Source: Anticarsia gemmatalis
Lineage: Eukaryota > Arthropoda > Insecta > Lepidoptera > Erebidae
Reading direction: 5' to 3'
Length of the DNA: 64,000 nucleotides
Assembly: GCF_050436995.1 (NCBI RefSeq)
Contig: NC_134757.1
Location: 2,306,501-2,370,500, forward strand
In this document: piece by piece, positions 41,501 through 52,921 of the stretch
How the letters are laid out: the number at the start of each line of letters is the position of its first letter
Numbering within the stretch: position 1 is the stretch's first letter
The notes under the pieces: generated by a model
What the model was told of the DNA's origin: nothing
Database searches by the model: none
The model's input: only the letters and a program-made list of their open reading frames with translations
Made by a program: the position numbers and the translations under genes

Positions 41501-42149
41501 CTGGTGGTCTAGTACATTATTTAACTACTTCGAATATAACCTGTTCTAAACAATTTTTTTTAACTGGTCCACTTTTCAGCTATTTAACAATACTTATTTA
41601 GTGAAATTGCAGACAAATGTCGTTCTCATCGTACCGATAAAATCGATCGGTGTTGTCAATATCCGTCGAGTGTACCTGTGGCTTAACTGTTTACCCATAT
41701 TTAAAGACATGTCAGACTTCTTTCTTGAAGGTTATCTCAAATCTTGTATAAAACTCTGATTGGTCCCTATTTGTGGCTGACTCAAATATAAAAAATCTTA
41801 TTTCAGCTTTCCTGGAAACTGATTTCTTTCTCAAAGTCAATCTCTGGGGTCTTAAAATAAGCGATGTTTGTAATCTTTTATTCTTTGTGTATAAACTTAT
41901 TTGATAAGAAGGGCTTATTTTCGTCTGAAACTTACTGGAATAAGAATAGAAGGCTTCAATTTGAATAATCGTATTATCTTAAGTTTTAAGATTCTTATGA
42001 GTTGTTTAATTCTTTGTAAACTTATGTCTGTATTTTCAGCAGTAAATCAAAAGCTACCACGATATTCTGAGTAACTGTATACTTGAATAAAAAGTAACAT
42101 ATATGTACATATATCTCCAGACAGAAGAGTGTGATTTTACGTATATGGA

Positions 42150-42404
42150 TATACTATACTAATATTATAAAGCTGAAGAGTTTGTTTGTTTGTTTGAACG
42201 CGCTAATCTCAGGAACTACTAGTCCGATTTGAAAAATTATTTCAGTGTTCGATAGTCCATTTATCGAAGAAAGGCTATAGGCTATGTATCATCACGCTAC
42301 GAATAATAGGAACCGAGTACCAGTAAGAAGTGTTACAATAACGGGGAAAATTATGACCCAATCTCTCTTATGTGACGCAAGCGAAGTTGCGCGGGTCAGA
42401 TAGT
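42150..42404 (-). mobile_element. LINE/SINE tail family Y, inverted
   Basis: ACTATACTAATATTATAAAG, (GTTT)n, CGCGCTAATCTCAGGAACTA and AGTTGCGCGGGTCAG are the reverse of the unit at 33015 and 59138. Confidence 0.75.
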
Positions 42405-42491
42405 TATCTATAAAATATAACCTTTGACGAGGACGATTGCTATTAATGAAATCATTTTTGCAATCAGTTCGATAGTTACTAAGGTGTAAAC

Positions 42492-42695
42492 ACATTATTC
42501 TATAATAACTGTAGCGACAATCGTCGTGCATCAAGAGGTCGTGGGTTCGGAAACATATGGATTGCACAAATAATCATTCCGTGTGGGAACAATTATTTGT
42601 CCAATTCGTGTGTTGTTTGTATGTTTGTAAAAATGTCAGCGTCACAAGAGCAATTACTCATGAGAGCGTAGTCTTAAAAAAAAAGAAAAGAAAAT
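42492..42695 (+). mobile_element. tRNA-headed SINE group C with A-rich tail
   Basis: The head ends GAGGTCGTGGGTTCGG (box B), then GATTGCACAAATAATCATTCC, GTCACAAGAGCAATTACTC and a final A-rich run. It is the + strand partner of 29128 and 37835. Confidence 0.6.
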
Positions 42696-42724
42696 TACTC
42701 TACTGCCACAATGTAAAGCATGTT

Positions 42725-42845
42725 TTTTGAGCAGTCGCGTCGTTTTGGCGGCTGTAAAGTGTACGGACACGTTTACGAGCTGCGACGTGGGTGTTAGCGA
42801 GATACGCGGCGTGATTGATCCGCGGGGAGAGTTATGTTTATATTT
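42725..42845. other. Isolated CpG-rich patch
   Basis: GTCGCGTCGTTTTGGCGGC and GAGATACGCGGCGTGATTG stand out from AT-rich flanks. No ORF, RNA head or second copy in the window was found. Confidence 0.35.
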
Positions 42846-42967
42846 ATTTTAGGGGCAATAAACTGTCCAAGTCTATGGTTAATGCAAGATGTATGGGGTT
42901 TTGAGGTATTCACTTTGATTCTCAGGTTTAAGTTAAAGTTAGGTTATTTTTTTTAAGTGTCACTCCC

Positions 42968-43147
42968 TGTAGCGTGATTCTCTACAATTGGAACCATCGA
43001 GTATTGAGTTCGACATATTTTTATAGAATGTACCGCAAAATTAGTTTCTTCGACTTCTGCTAGAGGCGCTTATCAGATTTTCATACAAAATTTCTCGATA
43101 GCTAGCCGATTGTCAATGCTCGATAATAGTAGAATATCGGGTTACTG
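42968..43147. mobile_element. MITE-A copy
   Basis: GTAGCGTGATTCTCTAC at the left; interior CTAGAGGCGCTTATCAG and GATAGCTAGCCGATTGTC; right end near AGAATATCGGGTTAC. Confidence 0.75.
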
Positions 43148-43894
43148 ATCTTTCTGCTAGTAAATTATTAAAAAGATTGTGACTATTTCTTTCGATCTTA
43201 TAGTATATCATATTGTCATATAAACCGTCGAAACCAACATGAATCAGTATTTTACTATCTATATTTATATGAAGCTTACCATCCGCTAAGACGCCCACGT
43301 CACTCAAAATACCTTGATATCTCCCGCGATTTTCGCGACAGCTACCTCTAATAAAAAGCCTACGACATTTCAAAAGGAACAGGCATGAGCAAATAAAACC
43401 TTTCAAGATTATATCAAGAGACCTACATATTACATCTAACACGAAAAATAATCTTTTTTATTAGTATACATCTTATAATTCTCAACCCATCCCTTTGGGG
43501 GTATGCAGGCATGATAGATAGTATTATATTGTCGACAGTGACCTTATTTTCAGGGCCTTGACCCCCAAAGACATTTGAGGGAGGGTCGGAACGTGCTTCG
43601 ACGATGATCAAGCAATATTTTAGAGGCGTATTCGCCAGGCTATCATTGGTAATAGGATCCAGTATTGTTACAAATAAGCACTGTAATGTATAGTTTTGTT
43701 TACTATACTGAGTAAATACCATTAATAATGTTTAACGAGTGCTGAAATTATAATGTTTAGATAAGGAATTGTGTAATAAAATTGATATAAATACATAAGA
43801 AACAAATTAATGCATATTTTACGTGTTTTAGGGACAAGTGTATATGAGTAACACTTAAGCGTATCCTATATCCTTCCCTTTTAAAAGTTATCAA
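43148..43894. other. Intergenic sequence
   Basis: No element recognised. Two overlapping minus-strand open frames (43113-43442 and 43423-43722) lack family motifs, and the first runs into MITE-A, so I do not call them genes. Confidence 0.45.
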
Positions 43895-43970
43895 TCTGCC
43901 CAGCCATTCTTCCAACTATGTTAGAGTCGGCTTCCAGTCTGACCAGATGTAGCTGATATCTAAGTGTTAC
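43895..43970 (-). repeat. 5S-like repeat family 2, fragment
   Basis: TTCCAACTATGTTAGAGTCG, GCTTCCAGTCTGACCAG and ATGTAGCTGATATC match the part of the family opposite to the 5S-like end. Confidence 0.55.
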
Positions 43971-44817
43971 GATACCCTTTTAATATTAAAGATGCAAAAT
44001 TGTCACCCAGTTCTGCTTGAACGCGTATATGAAACGGATTAACATTATTTTATAGATTTACCCAAAGATTTTGCTTCTATTTATCATCCACGCTCAATAC
44101 CGAAATAGCTTGCAACTTACAGCAAAGTGAGAAAATAAGTACACCGAACCAATACTGGGTAACTAAGGTAACTTGTAACTTTAGTTTAACTTACTGTAAC
44201 TTAAGTCTAACTGTAGTTTAGACTGCCTTAAAGCTAAGCTTCCATCTTGCCAGTATACAAAACGATCATTAAACAATATTCAACGTTTATCCAACATTTT
44301 GCAAGCATTTTCAATGTAAACCTACGAACGTGATTTGTGTTTGCAAAACATTTCGTGACGTAAATGCCTAATGTAGGCTCCTTTTAGTACAAAAGTAAGG
44401 TTTTGCCTGCGTTGTCAGTATTCATTACTTTTAGGCAGAGATTTTTCAAACGATGTGTCTTTTAGGGATTGCTTTGCGTCGTTCAATTTATTAACTTAGA
44501 GTACGAATATCGAGGTCATCGTTAGTGTAATGATATTAGTACGTAAAAAGCCGACCCGAAAGCTGACAGAACAATTTTAATCAATGTACGGAGTGAAATA
44601 TTGATCAGTTTTTTGTTAAGCGTGCTATCTTTGTGGTCAATTCTTGCGACATTTTTTTGCGTGGGCAGATTTTGTCTGTAATGAGCTTATGTTCTTTCCC
44701 AAAGTTTAATCTATAAAGCCGGCAAACAACAATTAGGTAAATCGATTCTTAAATTGGGATATTACTGTTGCAGACAGGGATTAAATTCGCATTTCTAATA
44801 TTGGTCAGCGGGCTTAT
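43971..44817. other. Intergenic sequence, no recognised content
   Basis: AT-rich with a local run of short AACTTA/TAACT repeats near 44160-44220. Nothing gene-like. Confidence 0.45.
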
Positions 44818-45150
44818 CACGTATCTAAGTTGACAACTAGCGTCAGTCAAATTGATGATCACTATTCAGTGCCTCGATTCTCTACTACTATCGACTACCG
44901 ACAACCGGCTAGCTATTGACATTTAACATTTAGAATGTACTGCCAAATGTTTCCTACGACAGCCGTCAGAGGCGCAAAATACATACTAAATGTCAAAATT
45001 TCGATAGCTAGCCGGTTGTCGGTAGTCGATAGTGGTAGAGAATCGAGGTACAGTAGTTTGCTGCTTTGACGTAACGTGGAAATAACTATAACCCAAGAGA
45101 GAAACAATGTACAGCAATGGCTTTTAAATAGTTGTCAACTAAAATTCGTA
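44818..45150. mobile_element. MITE-C copy interrupted by MITE-A
   Basis: The left part (CACGTATCTAAGTTGACAAC) and right part (GAGAGAAACAATGTACAGC, GTTGTCAACT) are a MITE-C. MITE-A sits inside at about 44871-45050. Confidence 0.7.
44871..45050. mobile_element. MITE-A copy with 44-bp near-perfect inverted ends
   Basis: CTCGATTCTCTAC.ACTATCG, followed by ACTACCGACAACCGGCTAGC, forms both arms, with a single mismatch between them. CAGT occurs on both sides (44867-44870 and 45051-45054), a possible target duplication. Confidence 0.8.
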
Positions 45151-45234
45151 CATACTTTTCATAATAGCCCGTACATTCAACTCAAAGAGAAAGCTAAGCT
45201 GGGTATAAATTTGCCCGTTAATTAATCGTTGTTT

Positions 45235-45365
45235 GACGCATATGTAGGTAGCTTATTAACCCGGGTAAAGCGCGGCGGAGCTGAATCGTCGAGAGTAGCC
45301 GTATAACCGGGCGGGCGCGTCGCTCTGCCGGTGCGTACAATAGGTTTATACGCACTGCGTAATTT
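45235..45365. other. Isolated CpG-rich patch with small hairpin
   Basis: ACCCGGGTAAAGCGCGGCGG and ACCGGGCGGGCGCGTCGC are strongly GC-rich. GTGCGTA and TACGCAC form a short hairpin at about 45331-45355. No coding or repeat assignment. Confidence 0.35.
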
Positions 45366-47940
45366 TTATTTTTGATGTATTTGGCTTCTACGCGTGTGGG
45401 AATTTTATGCTCTACATCATAAATATTCCAGGAGAAACTTAGATACCTAAGTTAAAGAAAAGGTTAGCTTTATAAAGGTATTTTTCTAATTTTTATATTC
45501 CATTTCGGCTGGTAGATTACATCAATGTCTATTTTTACTGCCGAAATAATTACAATTTCTTTTTGGTAATCCTGAAACCATTTTTTCCGTTCGTATTTTT
45601 ATTACTTTTAACTATTCTGCCTGAATTTCGCTCTATCTTTTATAATTGCTTCTCATCTAATTAGGCAAATTAATAAAGAATAAAGACATACGCCTAGTTA
45701 AAATTATGTAATCAAAACAAGCACAGTAATATGATATTTAAATTTATGAGACGCTCCATTTGCCGAACGGAATCACACGACTTTCATTAACAATTTACGA
45801 AGTCCGATTAATAAAACATTACTTAAGTAAGATATGGCAAAATATGTGCGAATGGTGAAACGTAATGGCGTCCCGATTCCTCCGGGTAATTCTTTAACCG
45901 ACTCACACGACGCCCGGGAGAGACTCCCGCTCTACTTCTTATTGAATATCAATAGTTTTACGACACTACATATTTATGTACCACTGTTAATATTTATAGC
46001 TCTCCTATTTCTCAATAAAAAGTGCTTCTACAATGATATTTCTGTATGTTTAAACGTCCATACTGTACCAATGATATATGAAGATATTTAAGAGTCTTCA
46101 CGACTAAACTACTCAACATATTCCGGTAAAATTTGTGTTTCATTATGAAATAGACGGCTCTGCTATTTACATAAAGAAGTGGATGGAATCGCGTTCTAAA
46201 GCTAGTCATTTATATAGAGGAAATCTTTTGAGAGAAGAAATCATTCAAGCTATTACGGCTGCCCTACATTTTGTGGGAAGGGCTTTGCAAACCACAAAAT
46301 TACTGATTCAAAGGACAGCTTATTAATTCCTTTAAATATTTAGGCTTTGTGTTGAATAATTCTACCGAATTTCAATTCACTGAATATTGATATAGTTACA
46401 GTATCTACTAAGTTACTTAGATAATAGAAAATATTGATCAAAAGATTACAATTTATAGTACTTTGTTCTAAAGAAAGTAAAAAGAATGTGTTATATTTTA
46501 CAGCCGAGCTGGCCGGGATAACAGGCTCTGTTCATTTCGCACGTATACTTAAGGCTTACGATCAACTGAAGCGTAACTTTAAAACAGCTGGATTTCAAAA
46601 TTTACTCACAGAAACTGTTGGTTCATAGAGTGGTTGGAGAAAATAGATGTACGTCTAAGAATAGAACATTAATGTGAATCTATGAATGGTGGGTAACGAG
46701 CCGAGGGTTGTCAAATAGAACGACCGTTCGAGTGACGTAAATATCCACTACACATATCTCCTTCTATACCAGCGAACAATACTCGTAATTCTTGATAAAT
46801 CTCGTACAAATTAATACACATTCTGCTAAAGACATTACCCATTGAATCGTGCTATTACATTGGATTGCTGCCAGTAAATCTTACCAGACGGTATCATATT
46901 TTCGTTTCATTTACTCTATTGCTGGAATAACAAACGGATAATTAAGAATGAACCGAGCACTGGCCTGTACAAACATTGGGTAATTAAGCCACACTTGATT
47001 GGGATCTCAGAGTAAGAAACCCAGGGACGCGTGAAATTCTAAAATAAACCTCCTTGGACGTTCTTAACCTGTTGCTTAAATCAATATCTTTGCCATCAAC
47101 AATCCACGAAATAAAAGTACGGAGGACTTCTCTTTGACACCGGCTTCCTTTATACGTTCAACATAGAACATTTTCGTTATTCGATCCAGGGTGCGGTCGT
47201 TCCCAGTTATCGCAAAAATATGTTTATCGCGAATTCCGCTATGTGCCGTTTATTATATCGAAATTCACAGAACGTTTCATCAATTTATTCTAGCGCTGTT
47301 TGTTATTTTCAGGGCTTTGTGTTTCGCTAGATTTGCCACCCGCTGGCAAGGTTTTAGTAGATATCACGAGCTATTGAAACCTTACCTGATTTAATAGGTG
47401 ACTGCTCTGTAATTTTGGGAAATATCTAAATATAGATAGAACTTTCTAGGGCGTAAAAATATCGTATTCGCTATTTCCGTCCCATAAAAGGTTTGGTTTT
47501 ATTGTTACACATATCTTTTGATAGTTGTTGGTTATTGTCATTAAATATTACTTTATCTGACAACGAAAATAGGCCGCGGAGACAATTTGAGGAAGAAATA
47601 AAAACAAGATGTAAAAGAAAATATCATTAACGGCAATATATTTTCTTTATAATGTTAAGCGCTCAGCGGAAGTTCCCACGCGTATATTTTCAAAAGTATT
47701 AAGAAAGGAACCATTCAGAAAAATGTACTTAAGGTGCTGATATAAATTACTCGAAATGCTCTCGCAAAAAGAAAAATAAATACGAAAAAAAAATTTTTTT
47801 ACATTATTCTTACAAATGAGAATCAGTACAAACTAAAAGATTAATTAATAGTAGCACAAGTTCTTTAGAATTCATGAGGTTAAGTTGCGCCTCAGTTGCT
47901 AACGATCACAAGTTATCCCGTAAGAGCGCCTGTGTGGATA
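45366..47940. other. Intergenic sequence, no supported gene
   Basis: Open frames at 45834-46091, 46135-46326, 46434-46628 and 47191-47394 (+) are short, share no recognisable family motifs and lack convincing splice partners. The region has slightly fewer repeats than its neighbours. Confidence 0.45.
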
Positions 47941-47954
47941 TTCTCATTCAGCGC

Positions 47955-48261
47955 TCATTCAGTGTTGCTCTGAATTTTGTGGCAGGCGCTTGCGTACGCG
48001 GTAGTTTGTTTACCGTTATATTTATGTACGATGTCATGTTTTGAGATAACTTAAACCATATTAATGCTTTAATAAGAAAATTTTCAAGCGTTGTGGACGA
48101 CAGTGCATTGTGAATAGTTTATATTAAGCCGTTTCGTGAATTTCTTTGAAGAATCTTTGCATCTTAAACTTGTTCTTCTGTTGTGAATTCTAGTGTTCTT
48201 AATCAAAAGTTACAAATGGAGAAACTTTGAACAATTTGAAAATGGATAAAAGTTTTAAGAG
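47955..48261 (+). promoter_or_regulatory. Possible promoter and first exon
   Basis: TTCAGTG at 47958-47964 fits an arthropod initiator (TCAGT, A at 47961), within a local CpG-rich patch (GCGCTTGCGTACGCGG). About 280 bases of leader follow, including a four-codon upstream ORF (ATGGAGAAACTTTGA at 48217). ATG at 48242 then starts MDKSFK and is cut by a good donor, AG|GTACGT, at 48262. The continuation would be in phase 2 and lie far downstream, probably beyond the window. No downstream exon was recognised, so this is an inference from signals only. Confidence 0.3.
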
Positions 48262-50634
48262 GTACGTTCTATTCATAAATTAGATTTTGTTATTTTTGAA
48301 TTTTCGAGCAGCATTTGTATCGCCCTATTGAAATATTGGTGTTTCAAGTTTCACCGTATTTTAGATTCCCTATCTTGAATCAGATTATAATTCTTAACTC
48401 TCTAAATTGATAATATTGGCACTTTTAACTGTAATAATTGTTAAACAACTGATTTTAATACGTTTTAATTTTCGTTTTGTTTTTAACACTTCGTACAACA
48501 CTTACACTCAGGTCGATGCTTAATATTTACATATCTATCAAACCGTATAACTATAACACTAGTATAGTGCTTTATTATGTAAATTTCCCGACACGTGTAT
48601 CTTCTATCAGCTGTTGTTGCGTTAACAAATGTCAAGTAGCTACTCGTATTATTTATTCAAACCACTTAGACCGATTAGTCAGCCTCTTAAATATTAAATG
48701 TCTTAGGGTCCAGCACAAATAAAAGCGACACTCGTGCAAACTAAGCAAAACTACGAAATAATGTTTTATGCCCCTAGACTATATAAAATAGCAACACGTG
48801 AACTTGCAAGTTTGCTCTAACTTTTCTCACAGGCGCTTTAGTGATATTACACGAGTTTCTATTGTTATCGCGCCTATGTAAGGTATATAATAAGTTTGTA
48901 CAAAGGCTCCTGTGACTCATAGATAACTCGAACAATTACGCTCGACGTCTCCCAGCAAACGATAAAGATAAAACTTTACTAGCAATAGCTTCCGCATCTT
49001 AGTAGTACTTATGTGTAATAACTGCACTAGGTGTTCTCAAGTGGACTTTTGAGCTTCCCTTGTTCAATAGAAATATGAGTAAACATTCACACATATGTAC
49101 TATAGCACTATTATACCCGGTCATTTGAAAATACATGTTTACATGAAGTATATACGTAGGGGAATCAAATCACATCATTTATTTATCTAGGTCAAACACT
49201 GACACAAAGTTAGGTGGGTGGCATCGTTTGATAGACATGGTATTATTCAAGGTCAAGCCATTGATACCACGTTTATAAAAGGCACGCTTCTCTGTTTGCC
49301 TGAGGTAATATAAGCCGATGCTCTCAGCAGTTTATAAATTGAATCAGAATTACAGACTCGATTATTCCTGGAGGTATGAGAGTTCTGATAACTTCGCTTT
49401 GTGCTAAATTATATAGGTACTTAGCCTGTCACAATTAGGTTGAAGCTTAGGTTACTAACACGGCCTCAAACATATAGTATGTAGTTAGGAATTAGCTCAC
49501 TGAAAGAGAAGGTTCTACATTACTATTTACGTCATATACAAAGTTAAAAATATCGCTGTCAAAACAAAGAAAACTTCTGTCTTCAGCTCCAAAACCTTTG
49601 TTATTTTGGCAAATAGCCAAAAAACAACACGACTTTTTCTACATGAAATAAAGCAAAAGTTTTTACAAGGCGGATAAACGGTATTTGACAAGGGCTAAGC
49701 CGCGTCTGGAAGCTAGATTAATTCTTAGATTATACAATATTTAGATAGATATAAAGAGCTTTTAGATTGTTCAAGAGACGGGAAAATAAAAAGGAATTAA
49801 ACATGATCTTGTGTCTTGTACTAACAATAAATAAGATAGGAATGTGATCCACATTTTTTGTACTACAAAAATGTTAATTTGAGTTGACGTTTTCTTTTAT
49901 TAATTGGTCTTCTGAAAGCTTAAGACGATTTTATAAATAAGACATGATTAGTAATGATTGTGGAATACCGTTGTTCTATTTAAAGTAGTGTTATAAAATT
50001 ATTAATACAACTAATTAGAAACTAAAATGGTATAATGATGGAATTAGTTTAGTTGAAGAAGAATAACCGAGAGCGATTTAAATTATGCTCCGGGAAATTG
50101 CCGTGTAGAATGCTAAAACGTTCTTATTATATTAAAAAGGATAAAAATACTTCATCCGTACAAAATTACCATCTCTTTGTAAAAGGGTTAATTATTAAGA
50201 GAGCCGTAAGTATAATGGAATTGAGAACACAACGATATCAAAGTAAATGTTATTATATTTACTCTCTTTGTACAGTTTCACACAGCAATTATTGTGTAAA
50301 CAGTTTTTCATGTAATTATTGGAAAATAATTAATTAACAAGTGAAAAGACTTTGTTATTTGTGTATAATATTAATTTGTAAACCAAAATATTATGAAATA
50401 AAAACTTTTGCGATACAGAGTAGGCATGTGGCAAGAATATCAATATCCCACAAAAATATTTTCATGTAAAATGTCGCCAAGACGAGATCATAATATATAG
50501 CTCGTACTGTCAAACAGTAATCAGATCTCATGAAGACCCAACTAAACTTACAAGCCCAGCCCTAAATCTATGTAATAATAATCCCTAATTTTACACTAAG
50601 CCGCGGCCAAATCAAAATTCATAAAACTCTTCCA
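48262..50634. other. Unannotated sequence
   Basis: AT-rich. A LINE 3' UTR fragment (CATCATTTATTTATCTAGG) occurs near 49173-49200. No coding exon recognised. Confidence 0.45.
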
Positions 50635-50770
50635 TTACTGAGTGACTGCCACAGCCGAAACTATTGAGCGTAGACGGTTAATATTTGGTATGAAAATTAC
50701 TCATGAAGTGTAGAATAGCACTAAGAGAGGATTTTTGGAAATTTCCTCCTAAACAGCGTAAATTCTTGAT
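50635..50770 (+). repeat. LINE-tail-like fragment
   Basis: CACAGCCGAAACTATTGAGC, ATATTTGGTATGAAAATTAC and GGATTTTTGGAAATTTCC match the order at 36885-37060. Confidence 0.5.
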
Positions 50771-50967
50771 ATTATGTCGGCCGCACGTAAAGAGTTTACA
50801 AATTCTATACCTACTGTGTGACTTATTTAATCAATGTATGTATGTCGTCACGAATCATAGTAGGTACAAGACTGCCCGTAGTGCCCGTGGTGTTTCGCCG
50901 CACTATGCGTGGTGCATATGCATACGACAGCCACAAAACCGTAATTCTATGTCTAAATAGTATAGTA

Positions 50968-51300
50968 CACAATGCCTTGTACAGTATTAGGTTATACACG
51001 CAATAATATCTGTTACTTAGATGGTTTCCTTATGACTAGCCAAGGATATTGTCTGTATCTGTAACTTCTTCGTATGTACATACACGTACAGATCATATCA
51101 ACGATGTCTTGATAAAAAGATCAGGTGCGTAGTACTCGTAACAGGCGGTCCTGTATGACAAGATGCATGGATGTGATCGTTCACATCCATGCATCTACTA
51201 CCCACGATTGCACGATACCGTGCAAAATAGCGTTCTTTGGTCTCTGCAAAGAAGAAGACGCTAGAAAGCTCTTCGGGAAAAAGGCATGATTTTACATACC
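50968..51300 (+). repeat. Repeat family Z, long copy with internal hairpin
   Basis: Starts CACAATGCCTTGTACAG and continues through AATAATATCTGTTACTTAG, ACAGATCATATCAACGATG and CGTAGTACTCGTAACAGG. It is homologous to 52922-53270. At 51161-51196, AGATGCATGGATGTGA and its exact complement face each other across TCGT. Confidence 0.7.
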
Positions 51301-51858
51301 TATAAAGGATACTTAGTAAATGTTTTTGTAAGCAAACAACAATATAGAGCTACGAACTACGAATAAAGTAAAACTATCATAACAAGTCTGATTACTGCTA
51401 TCACCGAGCGAGGACATATGATAATACATCGTGTTTGTCTCCCGCGAGTATCACAGGCGTCACGTGACCGGCTTTATTTACCCCCGAAGGGATAAACAAC
51501 ATGCTCTCAAAAATATTTCTGCAATCAGCTTCATGAATTTTGAACTGAAACTTTTCTAGCCATGTTTTGGTTATTTACATACAGATATGTCGTGCTCTCA
51601 AGGGAGGTTCAGGCTAAATCATCGTTCTTTTTCGGATATACAATAATGTAGGTGCAAATAATATCGGACAACGAAAAAAAATTTCAAATTTTTAGAGCAT
51701 TGGTCAGGATTATTTTACCTACAAAGGGGTAGGCATAGAATTAATGCCTATTAATCTAGACCCTGCCATAGAGATTTTCTTCAGAAGAATCAAGTAACAC
51801 TGACACACATTTAGATGAATACAGGACTTCATTATAATCAAACTATGTGCCTGTCTTA
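51301..51858. other. Unannotated sequence
   Basis: AT-rich; no element or exon recognised. Confidence 0.45.
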
Positions 51859-51880
51859 CTACCGATTTCTGAGTACATTT

Positions 51881-51940
51881 AGCGGTAGTTTAAAAATAGC
51901 GTTTTTTACATATAAAAAACGCTATTTTTAAACTACCGCT
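51881..51940. repeat. 60-nt perfect hairpin inside MITE-B
   Basis: Arms of 28 bases (AGCGGTAGTTTAAAAATAGC then GTTTTTTA, and the exact complement) flank a 4-base centre CATA. Confidence 0.95.
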
Positions 51941-51979
51941 ACAAAAAAAACTCATAACTTTTGACACTATTGAATAGAT

Positions 51980-52244
51980 TGTTGTTTGTTTGTTTGTCGT
52001 ACGGTTAGTGGTCAAACTAGTGTCAAAGTTGTTCGAGCCGCCCGAGAGGCCTTTGACGTGGTTTAACGACTGTGATCTTAGTAGAGAACAGCCAGGACCG
52101 GCTTTTAACGTGCCCTCCGAAGCACGGAGACGCCCAGTTCAAATACCACTATGCGGTCACCCATCTATGGAATGACCGCGCCGATAGTTGCTTCACCCAC
52201 AGATCGTTTACCGACCGGTGAGCGCAACTGGCTATGGGCACCTC
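51980..52244 (-). mobile_element. 5S-SINE-1, full length, with 11-bp target duplication
   Basis: ATTGAATAGAT stands at 51969-51979 and 52245-52255. On the - strand the element starts GAGGTGCCCATAGCCAGTTG, has GTAAACGATCTGTGGG and then ...GGGTGACCGC, followed by an unrelated body. It ends ...CTAACCGTACGACAAAC with a CAAA-repeat tail. This copy defines both ends of the family. Confidence 0.9.
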
Positions 52245-52696
52245 ATTGAATAGATAAACTACCGCTAAATGTACCTCAGAAACCGGGGGTTAGTCATTGC
52301 TTCAAGAAAATCTTTTGCATTTTTTTCTTTTCAAACTTGTCCAAGCCTATAAAAGCCTTATTTATATCGTTCTACCCAGAAATCCTTAACAAACCTTCAT
52401 CCTAATCCTGCCATTATTTCAAGAACTTACGCTAACAATTATTTCTGTTTGAGTGTCGCCGACCTTTTAGGGGTGGGATATTAAAAATGTACTGCTTAGG
52501 TTCATTGTTGGAGGCATCTGAAGGTGAATACGAATTACTTATTAGCGTGAAGGTACCAAGGGTTACGTGGGTGTTGATGTAACAAAGGCTTGAATGTTTT
52601 AACAGATTATATTTTTGAAATTAAAAACACTCGTAACTGCGGTCCTGTATGACAAGGTTATGCATGTGAATACATCTTGATACCTATATAGTATAC

Positions 52697-52912
52697 TTTA
52701 GGCCGCCCGCGACTTCGTCCGCGTAGAAACCCTTCGTGTAAATCCCGATCCCTCTGGAACTCCGGGATAAAAAGTATTTTAGATTTTCAGCTACCTATAT
52801 ACCAAATTTCATCCTAATCGATTCAGTAGAATTTGCGTGAAAGAGTAACAAACATCCATACACACAAGCATTCTCTCAAACTTTCGCATTTATAATATTA
52901 GTAGGATTGGTA
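52697..52912 (+). repeat. RTE-type LINE 3' end
   Basis: CCGCCCGCGACTTCGTCCGC, CTGGAACTCCGGGATAAAAA, TTCATCCTAATCGATTCAG and TTTATAATATTAGTAGGATT follow the known order of a common lepidopteran RTE-type tail. Confidence 0.7.
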
Positions 52913-52921
52913 AGATATCAC

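Larger units (their letters stand above)
51859..52289. mobile_element. MITE-B (Tourist-like) interrupted by 5S-SINE-1
   Basis: The left end CTACCGATTTCTGAG and right end CTCAGAAACCGGGGG are inverted repeats flanked by TTA at 51856-51858 and 52290-52292. Without the SINE and its duplicated target the element is about 155 bp. Confidence 0.8.

Noticed and set aside
43113..43722. Two overlapping minus-strand open frames
   Set aside because: The first runs into a MITE-A copy; neither shows a recognisable motif or splice context.
45834..46091. Short open frame starting MAKYVRMVKRNG
   Set aside because: Considered as an exon because of a possible donor after TCCGG, but no family match and no partner exon was found.
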